Shown here: piece by piece, positions 9,027-18,602 of the stretch
How the letters are laid out: every line of letters begins with the position of its first letter
Numbering within the stretch: the stretch's first letter is position 1
Assembly: GCF_002008225.1 (NCBI RefSeq)
Contig: NZ_MRDH01000022.1
Location: forward strand, 160,228 to 224,227
Length of the DNA stretch: 64,000 nucleotides
Source of the DNA: Agrobacterium salinitolerans
GTDB taxonomy: Bacteria; Pseudomonadota; Alphaproteobacteria; Rhizobiales; Rhizobiaceae
Reading direction: 5' to 3'
Notes under the pieces: generated by a model
Databases searched by the model: none
What the model was told of the DNA's origin: nothing
What the model saw: the letters and a program-made list of their open reading frames with translations, nothing else
Position numbers and translations under genes: made by a program

Positions 9027-11126
9027 TCAGAACGTGCCGCGAATACCGACGCCGAACATGCGCGGTTCGGTCATGCTGGCCTCGATGCCGCCAATGCCGC
9101 GGTTCTGCTGCATATAGGTGGGCGCACGCTCGTCGAAGATGTTCTTGACATAGGCATAAACCTCCATCTCTTCCTGGAACCTGTAGCTCGCGCGCACATC
9201 GGCGATCGTATAGGGATCGATGGCATAGGCAGCCGTATTGGCCGTGTCGGAATAATAGCCGTCAATATGGCGCACCTGTCCCGAGACGGTGAACTTGTCT
9301 GTCACATCCCAACTCGCGCCGACGCTGAACATGAAGCCGGGCGATTTCGCGAATTCATTTCCGGCATAGCTGTTATTGCTGGAAATCTCATCAATCTCGG
9401 TCTTCAGCACGCCCGCGCTCGCCTTCAGCGTCAGATTGTCGAGAACCTGATAGTCGGCGCCGAGTTCCAGACCATAAGCATGCGCCTTCTGCGCATTGAT
9501 GGTGTAGGACTGGGTGATGCCGGATGAGATGACGACCGGAATATTGTACTGGGCGTTCTTGTAGTCCATGTAGAACAGGTTGCCGTTGAGCGTCAGCCGG
9601 TCATCCAGCATTTTCGCACGTGTATAAAGCTCGTAATTCCATATGGTTTCCTTCTCGAACGGCAACCATTGTCCCGACGAGATGTTCAGCGAAATACCGC
9701 CGGGATTATAACCACGGCTGATCATGCCGCCGACGGTCCAGTCGTCATTGATCGCATAAGCGAGAGATGCCTTGGGCAGCAGTTCGGAAAAGGTCTCGTC
9801 AAAATCCACCGCACGGGCTGAATAAACCGAGCGACCCGAACGCTGGATGCGGTCGGTCTGGTAACGCAGGCCGCCGGTCAGTGTCCACTGGTCCGTAAGA
9901 CGATAGCTCAGCTCGCTGAAGATGCCGAGATTGTCCTTGGTGTCGTCGAACGTCGAAAGACTATTGTTAAATCGCCCTGTAAGTCGAAGAAGCTCGTCAG
10001 CCTGACTATGCGCGTAATAAATACCCGCGACACCGCTCAGCACGTCTTCCTGGTCACCGAAGGTCACGCGTGTTTCGTGAGAAGCGTTCGTCTGGTCGAT
10101 ATCCGCATCGCCGTTGTTCACGACACCAACCCGGCGTCTGGCGTCCGAAGCGGAGAACTGCGTCTGGTTGAAGAGTTTCACGCCGTTCTCGAAATCATAA
10201 TTGATGTCGAGAATACCGGTGTGGGTGTTCTGGCTCCAGCTTGGCATGGTGGTGGTGACGTGATTGAGATCCTCGAAAGGACGCGACGCCGCTTCCTGGC
10301 TCGGTCGGTTGGCGGCATTATAGGAATAGGTAAGCTTGGTCGTCAGCCCGGGAATCTCCGGCGGTTCCCACAGAAGCTTGAAACGCGCGTTGAACTCCTT
10401 GAAGTCCTGATCCGTGCCCGCATGCGCGAATCCCGAATTGATATAGTCGATGAAAGTGTCGCGGCCGGAATAATCAACCGCCAGACGCGCCGCCAGCTGA
10501 TCCTCGACGAGCGGACCCGAAAGCGCAAATGAGGCCCGCTTCTGGTGGTAATTCCCGATTTCCGCCTGATAGGAGGCTTCCGGCGTGAATGTCGGATCCT
10601 TCGTGTTGACGACGATCGCGCCGGCAATGGCGTTGGCGCCCTGCGAGGTGGTCTGCGGGCCGCGGAAAACTTCGATGCTTTCAACGTCCCAGATGGAAGT
10701 CGCGCCATAGATGAATTCGTTATAACCGAGATAGTGGCCGTCCACATTGATGGTGGCGCGTGGCACGGTGCCGGCGAAAAATGCCGTCGCGCCCGTATTC
10801 GGGCCCTGCGTATCCAGACCGCGAATGATCGGGGCGCTGACATTGTCGGTGTAGACGACGTTCGGAATATCCTTGATCGCTTCCGATACGGTCGGGTCGC
10901 CGGTCTTTTCTTTTCTGATTTCCTCGGCGGATTTGACAGAGACGGACGACGCCGTGTTCTTCATGTCGCGCGCCACTTTTTCACCGGTCACCACGATCGG
11001 CTTCAAGACGGTGGTGCCCACCGCATCAGCCTGCTGATCCTGACCGAGAACCGGCGTCACAAATAATGTCGCCAGCGTCAGAGCGCTGACCCCGCTCATC
11101 AAACGACCGTTAGAACTGAACCCCAT
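9027..11126 (-). CDS. TonB-dependent outer-membrane receptor, iron-regulated
   Basis: About 699 residues. Signal peptide (MGFSSNGRLM... ending VLGQ), TonB box-like PIVVTGE, plug domain with the GLDTQG and VEVFRGPQ-type segments, then a beta-barrel ending in phenylalanine. It takes a ferric chelate across the outer membrane using TonB energy. A GTG at 11129 directly precedes the ATG at 11126; either could start translation behind TTAGGGG. Its promoter has an exact RirA iron box, and the siderophore importer and biosynthesis genes lie just beyond. It is a candidate receptor for the siderophore made here, but the neighbouring IclR and monooxygenase leave a different chelate possible. Confidence 0.92.
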   Translation of the reverse strand: MGFSSNGRLMSGVSALTLATLFVTPVLGQDQQADAVGTTVLKPIVVTGEKVARDMKNTASSVSVKSAEEIRKEKTGDPTVSEAIKDIPNVVYTDNVSAPIIRGLDTQGPNTGATAFFAGTVPRATINVDGHYLGYNEFIYGATSIWDVESIEVFRGPQTTSQGANAIAGAIVVNTKDPTFTPEASYQAEIGNYHQKRASFALSGPLVEDQLAARLAVDYSGRDTFIDYINSGFAHAGTDQDFKEFNARFKLLWEPPEIPGLTTKLTYSYNAANRPSQEAASRPFEDLNHVTTTMPSWSQNTHTGILDINYDFENGVKLFNQTQFSASDARRRVGVVNNGDADIDQTNASHETRVTFGDQEDVLSGVAGIYYAHSQADELLRLTGRFNNSLSTFDDTKDNLGIFSELSYRLTDQWTLTGGLRYQTDRIQRSGRSVYSARAVDFDETFSELLPKASLAYAINDDWTVGGMISRGYNPGGISLNISSGQWLPFEKETIWNYELYTRAKMLDDRLTLNGNLFYMDYKNAQYNIPVVISSGITQSYTINAQKAHAYGLELGADYQVLDNLTLKASAGVLKTEIDEISSNNSYAGNEFAKSPGFMFSVGASWDVTDKFTVSGQVRHIDGYYSDTANTAAYAIDPYTIADVRASYRFQEEMEVYAYVKNIFDERAPTYMQQNRGIGGIEASMTEPRMFGVGIRGTF

Positions 11127-11137
11127 CACAAACCCCT

Positions 11138-11167
11138 AATAAACATGAGTATTAAAGTCATATTCAA
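11138..11167 (-). promoter_or_regulatory. Promoter of the TonB receptor with RirA box
   Basis: On the minus strand, TTGAAT (11167-11162) and TTTATT (11143-11138) are spaced 18 bases apart. The spacer holds TGAGTATTAAAGTCA (11146-11160), an exact TGA-N9-TCA match to the rhizobial RirA iron-responsive operator. Binding there under iron sufficiency would block RNA polymerase. Confidence 0.72.
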
Positions 11168-11397
11168 GTAACGGAAGCGTTATCCGTTTCGCAATAGAGA
11201 ATGCGTTCTGTATTGCGGACAAAAAAGGCTTCCGTAACGGGATGTGCCATATTTACAACAAAGTTTACCCGCCGCCGCTTGTGCACCCGCAGCGTTTCGA
11301 AAGGGAACAGCATAATTCCGTCCGCAGAAATCGATTCCGATTTCCGCCCCGATGCGTTAGGCATGCTCAACAAAACGGGGGAACGGGCTTGAACGCC

Positions 11398-12174
11398 ATG
11401 GATGACGATACGGACAATCTGCCGGAAAACGAGGGCGAAAAGCGCTCGGCCCTCATTCAGTCAGTGTCGATCGCGGCGCGTTTTCTCAATCTGCTTGCCA
11501 GATCGGATACGGCGCTTGCCCTGGGCGAACTGGCCAAACGCGCCGGCACCGGCCGCTCCACCGCGCATCGCTATATGCAGAGCCTCGTGCGGGAAGGACT
11601 AGTGATACAGGATCCCGCAAGCGGTAGTTACGATCTCGGACCCGCGGCGCTCGGAATAGGCATCAGCGCGCTCAGGCGAATCAATCCGGTCGAAACCGCC
11701 GGCCGCCAGATGAATGCGCTTGCCTCCAGGATCGGCGCCAGCTGCGGCGTGGCAATCTGGACCGAACGCGGCCCGACCGTGGTGCGATGGGCGAGAAGCG
11801 CTAGCTTTTCCATCAGCACCGTGGCGCTCGGCGATGTTCTGCCGCTCGACAACAGCGCCTGCGGGCTGGTTTTCCAGGCCTACCTGCCGCCGGACAGGAT
11901 CGCCGCCGTGCGCAGGTTGCAACCGGCCGCTTTTCGCGGCTCCCGTCCCGATGCCGGCATTCTGGAAACCATCCGTGAAGCGGGTGGCGCGGAACTCAAT
12001 GAACATCTGTTCTCCGCCCTGACAGGCAAGGCCGCGCCGGTTTTCGACGCACAGGGCGAACTCTGTTGTGTCGTCACCACCGTATCCTTTGTCGCAACCG
12101 CTGAGACCGAACGGCATTTTTCCCGGCTGATCGAAGCCGCCGGACAGGCGACGGCCGAATCCGGCGGCGCGTAA
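11398..12174 (+). CDS. IclR-family transcriptional regulator
   Basis: 258 residues from the ATG at 11398. An in-frame TTG at 11389 is better spaced from the GGGGGAA ribosome site and would add three residues. The N-terminal winged helix (LALGELAKRAGTGRSTAHRY) is followed by an IclR effector domain. The gene is divergent from the TonB receptor and convergent with the FMN monooxygenase (two bases between stops), so it probably controls one or both. The ligand is unknown. Confidence 0.88.
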   Translation: MDDDTDNLPENEGEKRSALIQSVSIAARFLNLLARSDTALALGELAKRAGTGRSTAHRYMQSLVREGLVIQDPASGSYDLGPAALGIGISALRRINPVETAGRQMNALASRIGASCGVAIWTERGPTVVRWARSASFSISTVALGDVLPLDNSACGLVFQAYLPPDRIAAVRRLQPAAFRGSRPDAGILETIREAGGAELNEHLFSALTGKAAPVFDAQGELCCVVTTVSFVATAETERHFSRLIEAAGQATAESGGA

Positions 12175-12176
12175 GC

Positions 12177-13478
12177 CTATTCGGCCAGATGTTCCGCAAA
12201 GGTGCGGCCGGAATAGGCCGTGCGGAAAAGCCCGGCATCGGCGAGCTTCGGCAACAGCCGCTCCAGCACCAGCCGCATGGACGCCACCGAACCTCCGGGC
12301 ACCGCGACGAAACCGTCGATCGCCCCGGCAGCCGCCCATTCACGGATGGCCTCAAAGGCATCTTCAACGGTGCCGATGATCTGCCAATGGCCCGACCCCA
12401 TCACTTCCGGACGCCGCAATAATTCCGCAACACTCAGCGTCTCCCGCTCGATCAGCCGGCGCAGCAGGCCGGCATGGGTGCGGCTTCGCGGTGTCTCGGG
12501 CGGCGGCGGCAGGTCGGAGGCGGTAACGATCCGCGTGAGCGGCCAGTCCGTGAGATCAAGACCCGTCATATCGCGAATGGAGGCAAAGGCGCGGGAGCGG
12601 TTGGCGCGGGCGTGGGTCTCCGTAAAGAGTTCCAGCGCCTCCCTGCCGGTCTCCGCCAGATAGAGGCTGAGGCCCGGCATCATCTTCACCCCGTCGGGGT
12701 TGCGGCCGTGGCCCTCGGCACGCCGCCGCAAATCCGCCCTGAGTTCGATGGCCGCCTGCATGTCCGGTGTGGAGGCAAAGACAGCATCGGCCACCGACGA
12801 AGCGAAATCGCGGCCCTGGGGAGAGGCGCCCGCCTGCACGAGCGGAATACGGCTGGCATGGGCCGGCAGGTTGAGCGGGCCTTTGACGCTGAAATGCCTG
12901 CCCTCATGCGCCACCGGATGCACCAGCGAAGAATCGGCGAACCGCCCGCTTTCCCGGTCGAGTTTGAGAGCTTCGTTCGGAAAACTCGCCCATAGCGCTT
13001 TCACCACCTGCGTGAATTCGGCGGCGCGCTCGTAACGCTCCTGCGGCGAAGGCATCTCTGTCAGACCGAAATTTTCGTGCCCGTCAAGCGCCGTGACGAT
13101 ATTCCACCCCGCCCTGCCATTGCTCAGCCAGTTCAGCGACTGGATCTGGCGGGCGACCACATAGGGCGGCAGAAATGTGGTCGAAACGGTGGACAACAAC
13201 CCGACATGGCTGGTTTCCCGTGCAATGGCCGCAAGAAGCATGGTCGGGTCCATGCTGGCAAATCCGCCGCCGGTCTCCAGCCCCTCGGTGCGCAGAAAAA
13301 GCGTATCCGGCCGAAACACGAAATCCACATGCGCGGCTTCCGCGCGCTGCGCCAGATCCACAAAATAATCGCTGGAAAACACCCCGCTTATATCGCTGTC
13401 CGCGCGCCGCCAGGCTTCGCCGCTGAGCCATGTTGGGGCCAGCGACATGCCGACATGAAGCTTGGCTGTGACTGACAT
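12177..13478 (-). CDS. FMN-dependent monooxygenase, NtaA/SnaA/DszA family
   Basis: 433 residues, full length for the family: flavin-dependent two-component monooxygenases acting on chelators such as nitrilotriacetate, on sulfur compounds and others, supplied with reduced FMN by a separate reductase. Typical segments are present (WNIVTALDGHENFG, YERAAEF, PLVQAGASPQGRDFA). No reductase gene is adjacent. It lies between an iron-regulated TonB receptor and a siderophore ABC importer, with its start 223 bases from the divergent importer. A role in oxidising an imported chelate is possible but unproven. Confidence 0.88.
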   Translation of the reverse strand: MSVTAKLHVGMSLAPTWLSGEAWRRADSDISGVFSSDYFVDLAQRAEAAHVDFVFRPDTLFLRTEGLETGGGFASMDPTMLLAAIARETSHVGLLSTVSTTFLPPYVVARQIQSLNWLSNGRAGWNIVTALDGHENFGLTEMPSPQERYERAAEFTQVVKALWASFPNEALKLDRESGRFADSSLVHPVAHEGRHFSVKGPLNLPAHASRIPLVQAGASPQGRDFASSVADAVFASTPDMQAAIELRADLRRRAEGHGRNPDGVKMMPGLSLYLAETGREALELFTETHARANRSRAFASIRDMTGLDLTDWPLTRIVTASDLPPPPETPRSRTHAGLLRRLIERETLSVAELLRRPEVMGSGHWQIIGTVEDAFEAIREWAAAGAIDGFVAVPGGSVASMRLVLERLLPKLADAGLFRTAYSGRTFAEHLAE

Positions 13479-13701
13479 GATGCACCTCGACTGAAATAAC
13501 CGGCAGGAAATCCGCGCGTTGAATCGGCAAATTTCGATTTGTGGAGAGTTTTACTATAGTTTAGTGTCGCTTCAAGACCACACCGTCGCGCCCGCCGGGA
13601 AGAAATGCTTTTTCCACGGGTTCGATATTGAAATTCAAATACTTATAACGACCGTGCGGCGTCTCGACGCATGGGCGCATGAATAACAGGAGTTGTATCC
13701 G

Positions 13702-14493
13702 GTGCTTGACGCCACGGACCTTCACGCCAGCTATGGACATGTTTCCGTCCTGCGGGGGCTTTCCGCCCGTTTCAGAGCAGGCCGCGTCACCGCGCTGGTC
13801 GGCCCCAATGGCTGCGGCAAGTCGACGCTGTTGAAGACCATCATGGGTTTCGTGCCTTTGTCGTCGGGGGCAATAAGACTTGGCGAGCGCTCGATCGGCG
13901 AGATCGGACGCCGGAAACTGGCGCGGCGCGTCGCCTATCTGCCGCAGGAGTGCCATTGCCCTGACTATATGACGCTCGGTGAGCTGATCGAGCTTGCCGG
14001 TTACGCCCGTTACGGGCTTGCGGGCGGACCGACCGAACGCGACCGCGCGCTTTTTGCCGAGGCGCTGAAGACCGTCGGGCTGGAAGACAAGGCGAAAGCG
14101 CAGGTCAACACGCTGTCCGGCGGCCAGCGCCAGCGCGCCTTCATCGCCATGGTGCTGGCGCAGGATACGGACGTGATCCTGATGGACGAGCCGGTCAATC
14201 ATCTCGACATGAAATATCAATATGCCGTTCTCGGCCTCGTGCGCGAACTGTCGGACAGGCATGGCAAGACCGTCATCGTCGTGCTGCACGATCTCAACCT
14301 CGCCGCCACTTTCGCCGACGATGTCATCATGCTGAAAGCCGGGCGGGTTGTGGCGTCGGGGCCGGTGGAAAGAACGGTCACGCCCGAAAATGTCGCCGAG
14401 GTCTTCGATCTCGAAGCCGATATCTTCTCCCGGCAGGGGCGGCTCATCTGCGTGCCCCGGCTGGAGCGGCAGGAACAGGCCATTCCGGCATGA
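13702..14493 (+). CDS. Siderophore ABC transporter ATP-binding protein, FecE/FepC type
   Basis: 263 residues. Walker A GPNGCGKST, signature LSGGQRQR, Walker B VILMDEP and H-loop LHD are present. The GTG at 13702 is chosen because AGGAG (13688-13692) lies nine bases upstream; the in-frame TTG at 13693 directly abuts that site and is less likely. The Walker B region with NHLD is characteristic of iron-siderophore, B12 and haem importers. First gene of a four-gene import operon, overlapping the next gene (ATGA). No exact RirA box was found before it. Confidence 0.93.
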   Translation: MLDATDLHASYGHVSVLRGLSARFRAGRVTALVGPNGCGKSTLLKTIMGFVPLSSGAIRLGERSIGEIGRRKLARRVAYLPQECHCPDYMTLGELIELAGYARYGLAGGPTERDRALFAEALKTVGLEDKAKAQVNTLSGGQRQRAFIAMVLAQDTDVILMDEPVNHLDMKYQYAVLGLVRELSDRHGKTVIVVLHDLNLAATFADDVIMLKAGRVVASGPVERTVTPENVAEVFDLEADIFSRQGRLICVPRLERQEQAIPA

Positions 14494-15503
14494 CCCCGAA
14501 AATAACGCTGATTTTCGCCGCCGCGCTGCTGCTGGCCGCCATCCTCGCCATCAATCTGCTGGTCATGTCTGGCGACATGCCGCCGGCCGAAATCGTGGCG
14601 ACGCTCTGGCGCGGCGAGGCCGATACCTATGAGCAGTCGGTGCTTCTCTATCAGCAGATCCCACGCTCGTTGATTGCGATCTATGTGGGGGCGACGACGG
14701 CCGTCAGCGGCTGTGTGCTGCAGGGGCTTGCACGCAATCCCCTCGCCTCGCCCTCTACCTTGGGACTGAATGCCGGCGCGACGCTCTTTGTGATTGCCGG
14801 CGCGCTGGTGTTCGATGTCTCTCCGGAAATACAGGGCCTTGCGGCGCTTGTTGGCGCTGGCTTCGGTTTTGCCGCCTGCTTCGTCGTCGCGCGTCTCGCC
14901 GGGCGGGCAAACGATCCGCGCGGCCTGTCGCTCATCCTTTCCGGCGCGCTGGTTTCCATGCTGCTGATCGGCGTGACCAACGCCCTTCTTCTTTCCAACC
15001 CCACACGCCGTGCCGAGTTCCTCAGCTGGGTAGGCGGCAATATCAACCACGTCTATGCCGAGCGGCTCACTGATTTCTGGTGGATCGGTGCGATTGCGCT
15101 CGTCATGTTGTGGGCGATCGCCCGGCCACTGACGCTGGTTCTGCTGGGCACCGAAAAGGCCGCTTCCGCCGGTGTGAATGTCACGCGCATTTCCCGGGTC
15201 GCGCTCTTCGCCACCATGCTGGCCTCGGGTTCGGCGGTGGCGATCTGCGGCCCCATCGGTTTCGTCGGTCTCATCGTGCCACATATGATCCGGCCGCTGG
15301 TCGGCGTGAATTTCACGCTTGCCCTGCCGGCCTCCGCGCTTGTCGGCGCGGGCCTCTGCGTGCTGGCCGATCTTGGCGCGCAAACCCTTTTTGCACCCTA
15401 TGTGGTCAATACCGGGCTGTTCATGGACCTGCTCGGCGGCCTCGTCTTCATCGTCATCGTCAAGCGCTTCTATCTGTCGCCTTCGGCAAGGGGGCTGTCA
15501 TGA
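14490..15503 (+). CDS. Siderophore ABC transporter permease, FecC/FepD type
   Basis: 337 residues, strongly hydrophobic, around ten membrane segments as in FecCD/BtuC permeases. The family segments QGLARNPLASPSTLGLNAGA and GPIGFVGLIVPHM are intact. The start overlaps the ATPase stop and the end overlaps the second permease start, giving tight coupling. It forms one half of the inner-membrane channel for ferric siderophore. Confidence 0.94.
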   Translation: MTPKITLIFAAALLLAAILAINLLVMSGDMPPAEIVATLWRGEADTYEQSVLLYQQIPRSLIAIYVGATTAVSGCVLQGLARNPLASPSTLGLNAGATLFVIAGALVFDVSPEIQGLAALVGAGFGFAACFVVARLAGRANDPRGLSLILSGALVSMLLIGVTNALLLSNPTRRAEFLSWVGGNINHVYAERLTDFWWIGAIALVMLWAIARPLTLVLLGTEKAASAGVNVTRISRVALFATMLASGSAVAICGPIGFVGLIVPHMIRPLVGVNFTLALPASALVGAGLCVLADLGAQTLFAPYVVNTGLFMDLLGGLVFIVIVKRFYLSPSARGLS

Positions 15504-16564
15504 AACGGCATTTCGCCACCGACGGCAAAGCCGTGCTCAGGCTGCCGGGCGGCTTGCAGATCGGCATCGGCAATCTGAAAGCCGGCCTTGCGCTGATGGT
15601 GCTGGCACTGGCGCTGGCCGCCCTGTCCGTCAGCCTCGGCAATACCGAAACGGGCCTCGCCGATCTCCTGCGCGGATTGGTAGGCGGGCGTCTCGGCGAC
15701 GATCAGGCCTATGCGCTGTGGACGGTGCGGCTGCCGCGGATCCTCATCGGTTTCATGGCCGGCTGGAGCGTGGCGCTGGCGGGCGCGATGCTGCAATCCG
15801 TCGCCCGCAATCCGCTCGCCGATCCCGGCCTGTTCGGTCTGAGCCAGGGGTCGATGACCACCATCATGCTGCTTCTGGTGCTGGTGCCGACGGCCCCCAA
15901 GACGCTGGTGGCGCTTGCGGCGGTCGGGGGCGGTCTGGCTGTCGCCTTCCTTCTCATCGCGCTCGTCGGGCGGGAACGCTCAAGCGGCCTTGCCATATTG
16001 CTGATGGGCATTGCAATTGAATCGGCGCTCTCCTCCGTCTCCTCGGTGCTTCTGCTCTATACGCCGGCGGAAACCTCGCTGTCGCTGGCCGACTGGATGG
16101 CGGGTTCGCTGTTTCAGGCAAGCTGGCCGACCATCACCGTTTTCGCGCCGCTCTTTGCCGCAAGCCTTGCCGGCATTTTCCTCATCGGGCGCGCACTTGC
16201 CGTCTTCGATCTCGGAAATGAAATGGCCATGGCACTCGGGGAAACGGTCAGGCACTCGCGTCCGCTCGTCATTGTTTTTGCGGTGATCCTCAGCGCTTCC
16301 TCCGTTACAGCGGTTGGCCCGCTGACCTTTCTCGGTGTCATCGCCCCGCATCTCGCCACTTTCGTTTCGCCCGCCGTCGGCCGCGCCAGGCTTTTCCTGT
16401 CGGGGCTGACCGGCGGCATTCTGGTCGTCACCGCCGATACGCTGTCGCGCGGGCTTGTCGCCGATACACCAATGCCGATCGGCCTTGCGCTGACGCTGAT
16501 CGGCGTGCCGCTTTTCATCCTCACGCTGCGCCTACAGGCGCTGCGCAGAACCGATAGCCACTGA
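15500..16564 (+). CDS. Siderophore ABC transporter permease, FecD/FepG type
   Basis: 354 residues from the ATG at 15500, which overlaps the stop of the first permease; a longer open frame upstream has no family similarity. FecCD motifs are present (QSVARNPLADPGLFGLSQGS, GPLTFLGVIAPHL). It carries an N-terminal hydrophilic extension of about 20 residues before the first membrane segment. Partner of the preceding permease. Confidence 0.94.
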   Translation: MKRHFATDGKAVLRLPGGLQIGIGNLKAGLALMVLALALAALSVSLGNTETGLADLLRGLVGGRLGDDQAYALWTVRLPRILIGFMAGWSVALAGAMLQSVARNPLADPGLFGLSQGSMTTIMLLLVLVPTAPKTLVALAAVGGGLAVAFLLIALVGRERSSGLAILLMGIAIESALSSVSSVLLLYTPAETSLSLADWMAGSLFQASWPTITVFAPLFAASLAGIFLIGRALAVFDLGNEMAMALGETVRHSRPLVIVFAVILSASSVTAVGPLTFLGVIAPHLATFVSPAVGRARLFLSGLTGGILVVTADTLSRGLVADTPMPIGLALTLIGVPLFILTLRLQALRRTDSH

Positions 16565-16587
16565 AGACATTAAATAAAGGGAATGCC

Positions 16588-17541
16588 ATGCGAATTGCCA
16601 TCCTCATCGCCGCACTTCTGGCCGCCGGAACGAGTCTCGCCGCCGAGCGCAGCGTGACCGATGCCGCCGGCCGCACCGTCTCCGTTCCGGAAAAGCCGCA
16701 GCGTATCGTCGTCATGCACGAGCCGCTGCTCGGCGTGCCGCTGATGGATCTCGGCGCCAATGTGGTTGGCGCCTATGGCCGCAACAGCGACGGCAAATTC
16801 GCCACCGCCGTCGATTTCGTCGACACCGTTCTCGGTGAAGGCCGCACGAAACCGAAGGGTTTCGGCGCTGTCGGCCAGATCGATCTCGAGAAGCTGCGGG
16901 CGCTGCAACCGGACCTGATCGTCGCCACGGAAATGGATGGCGGCAAGGCCGAACAGCTTTCCACCGTCGCACCCGTCTATCTGCAAAAGGCAAGCGCCGG
17001 CAAAGCCTATGGCTTCAGCGTGGAGGAGGATCTTGCGGGTCTGGTCGGGCGAAGCGATGTCTTTGCAGAGCGCCGGAAGACCTATGACACGAAGCTTGCC
17101 ACGGTCAAAAAGACGCTGGGCGACGATATCAAGGGCAAGACCTATCTCGCGATCCTGCTGACCGACCAGATCAATGCGGTGGGTGACATGTCCGGCGCGG
17201 TGCAGGCGCTGGAGGATCTGGGATATACCCGCCTGAAGATCGACAACGCCGCCTCTTCGGGCGGAATGGGCTCGACCCTGATGATGCCGCTCAGCGCCGA
17301 TGCCTTCGGCAAGCTCAATCCCGACCTGCTGGTGGTGATGAACAGCTATACCAGCCCCGCCCGCGGTGAGGCCGGAACGCGCGCCGCCCTTGAAAAGATC
17401 ATTCCCGGCTGGGAGCGTTTCGTAAAACCCGCACGCGAGAAAAGGATCGTTTTCCTCGATTCCACCAGGGTCACGACGCCTTCCATTCCGAGCGCCCTGC
17501 ACACATTGGATGAAGTGGAAAGCTGGGCCAGCCGCCGCTGA
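16588..17541 (+). CDS. Periplasmic ferric-siderophore binding protein, FecB/FepB type
   Basis: 317 residues with a Sec signal peptide (MRIAILIAALLAAGTSLAA). The mature chain begins with the RSVTDAAGRTVSVPEKPQRI start typical of class III (TroA-fold) siderophore-binding proteins. It delivers ferric siderophore from the TonB receptor to the two permeases. Last gene of the import operon, 23 bases after the second permease with its own ribosome site (AAAGGGAA). About 220 non-coding bases follow before the reductase gene. Confidence 0.93.
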   Translation: MRIAILIAALLAAGTSLAAERSVTDAAGRTVSVPEKPQRIVVMHEPLLGVPLMDLGANVVGAYGRNSDGKFATAVDFVDTVLGEGRTKPKGFGAVGQIDLEKLRALQPDLIVATEMDGGKAEQLSTVAPVYLQKASAGKAYGFSVEEDLAGLVGRSDVFAERRKTYDTKLATVKKTLGDDIKGKTYLAILLTDQINAVGDMSGAVQALEDLGYTRLKIDNAASSGGMGSTLMMPLSADAFGKLNPDLLVVMNSYTSPARGEAGTRAALEKIIPGWERFVKPAREKRIVFLDSTRVTTPSIPSALHTLDEVESWASRR

Positions 17542-17588
17542 TCGGCCAGCGGCAATTCAGCAAAAACCTGGAGTGATATAAACTTGAG

Positions 17589-17600
17589 TTTCTAGAGAAA
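17589..17600. promoter_or_regulatory. Short palindrome upstream of the siderophore reductase gene
   Basis: TTTCTAGAGAAA, five paired bases each side of AG, in the AT-rich part of the 221-base gap before the siderophore-interacting protein. It is reminiscent of, but does not match, the Irr box (TTTAGAA-N3-TTCTAAA). A possible operator only; no TGA-N9-TCA site was found in this gap. Confidence 0.25.
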
Positions 17601-17762
17601 GTTATATTGCGACAGCGGAAACCGCCTGTTATGGTTCGCGTATCTTGACGCAACAAGGCCGGATCGCTCGCCGGAAAATTCCAACGCGCGATCGTCCGGC
17701 CCGCCGACCCGGGACAGCGAAACCGCCGACCCCATCGGCAATATCCCAGGAAAGACAAGAGC

Positions 17763-18602
17763 ATGAGCATGCCAGAAACGATAGGTTCCGCAGCACCGGA
17801 CCGCACGCCAAAACGCCATCGCCACGCCGTCGCGCTGCGCGCACTCAATGTCGCGCGCGTCGAAAAGCTCAGCCGGTCCATGGTCCGCATCGTCCTGACC
17901 GGGCCGGAACTGGAGGGCTTTGTGAGCCTCGGTTTTGACGACCACGTCAAGATGTTCTTCCCCCAGCCCGGTGAAACCGAACCGAGCCTGCCGGTGATCG
18001 GCCCGAACGGCATTGAGTTCCCGCAAGGCGCGCCGCGCCCACTGGCGCGTGACTACACGCCGCGCAGCTTCGATGCCGAAAAAGGCGAACTCGCCATCGA
18101 TTTCGCCACCCATCACGACGGCCCCGCCAGCAATTGGGCGAAAGCCGCCAAAGCGGGTGACAAAGCGTGGATCGCCGGTCCGCGCGGCTCTTTCACCGTT
18201 CCCTTCACCTACGACTGGCACCTGCTGATCGCCGACGATACCGGCCTTCCGGCGCTGGCGCGGCGGCTGGAGGAAATGCCTGAAGGCACCCGCGTCGTGG
18301 CGCTGATCGAGGTCGAGACGGATGCCGACCGGCTGGAGCTCACGACGAAGGCGGATGCGTCTATCGTCTGGGTGACACAGAAGACGGAGAACGGAACCGA
18401 CCACGACGCGCTGGTGGGCGCTCTGCGCAAGCTCGACCTGCCGAAGGGCGATTTCTTCAGCTGGGTCGCCTGCGAATCGAAGGCTGCTAAGGAGGTTCGC
18501 GCCCTTCTGGTTGAAGAATTCGGCGCCAACCCAAAATGGACCCGCGCTTCCGGTTACTGGCGGCGCGGCGCCAGCGGCGTTCACGATCATTTCGATGAAT
18601 GA
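17763..18602 (+). CDS. Siderophore-interacting protein (ViuB-type ferric-siderophore reductase)
   Basis: 279 residues of the FAD-binding SIP family, cytosolic reductases that release iron from imported ferric siderophores. The RDYTPRSFDAEKGELAIDF segment is the flavin-binding block, and the C-terminal GYWRRGASGVHDHFDE is the family signature tail. Behind its ATG (17763) overlaps the start of the small carrier protein by eight bases, which ties iron release to siderophore assembly in one transcript. ViuB has the same role for vibriobactin. Confidence 0.93.
   Translation: MSMPETIGSAAPDRTPKRHRHAVALRALNVARVEKLSRSMVRIVLTGPELEGFVSLGFDDHVKMFFPQPGETEPSLPVIGPNGIEFPQGAPRPLARDYTPRSFDAEKGELAIDFATHHDGPASNWAKAAKAGDKAWIAGPRGSFTVPFTYDWHLLIADDTGLPALARRLEEMPEGTRVVALIEVETDADRLELTTKADASIVWVTQKTENGTDHDALVGALRKLDLPKGDFFSWVACESKAAKEVRALLVEEFGANPKWTRASGYWRRGASGVHDHFDE

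Noticed and set aside
9027..11126. Naming the TonB receptor as the agrobactin receptor.
   Set aside because: Iron control and proximity support it, but barrel sequence alone does not give ligand identity and the neighbouring monooxygenase suggests another chelate is possible.
13628..13638. TTGAAATTCAA palindrome before the siderophore ABC importer, considered as an iron operator.
   Set aside because: It fits neither TGA-N9-TCA nor the Irr box, and five-base arms in AT-rich DNA are easily found by chance.
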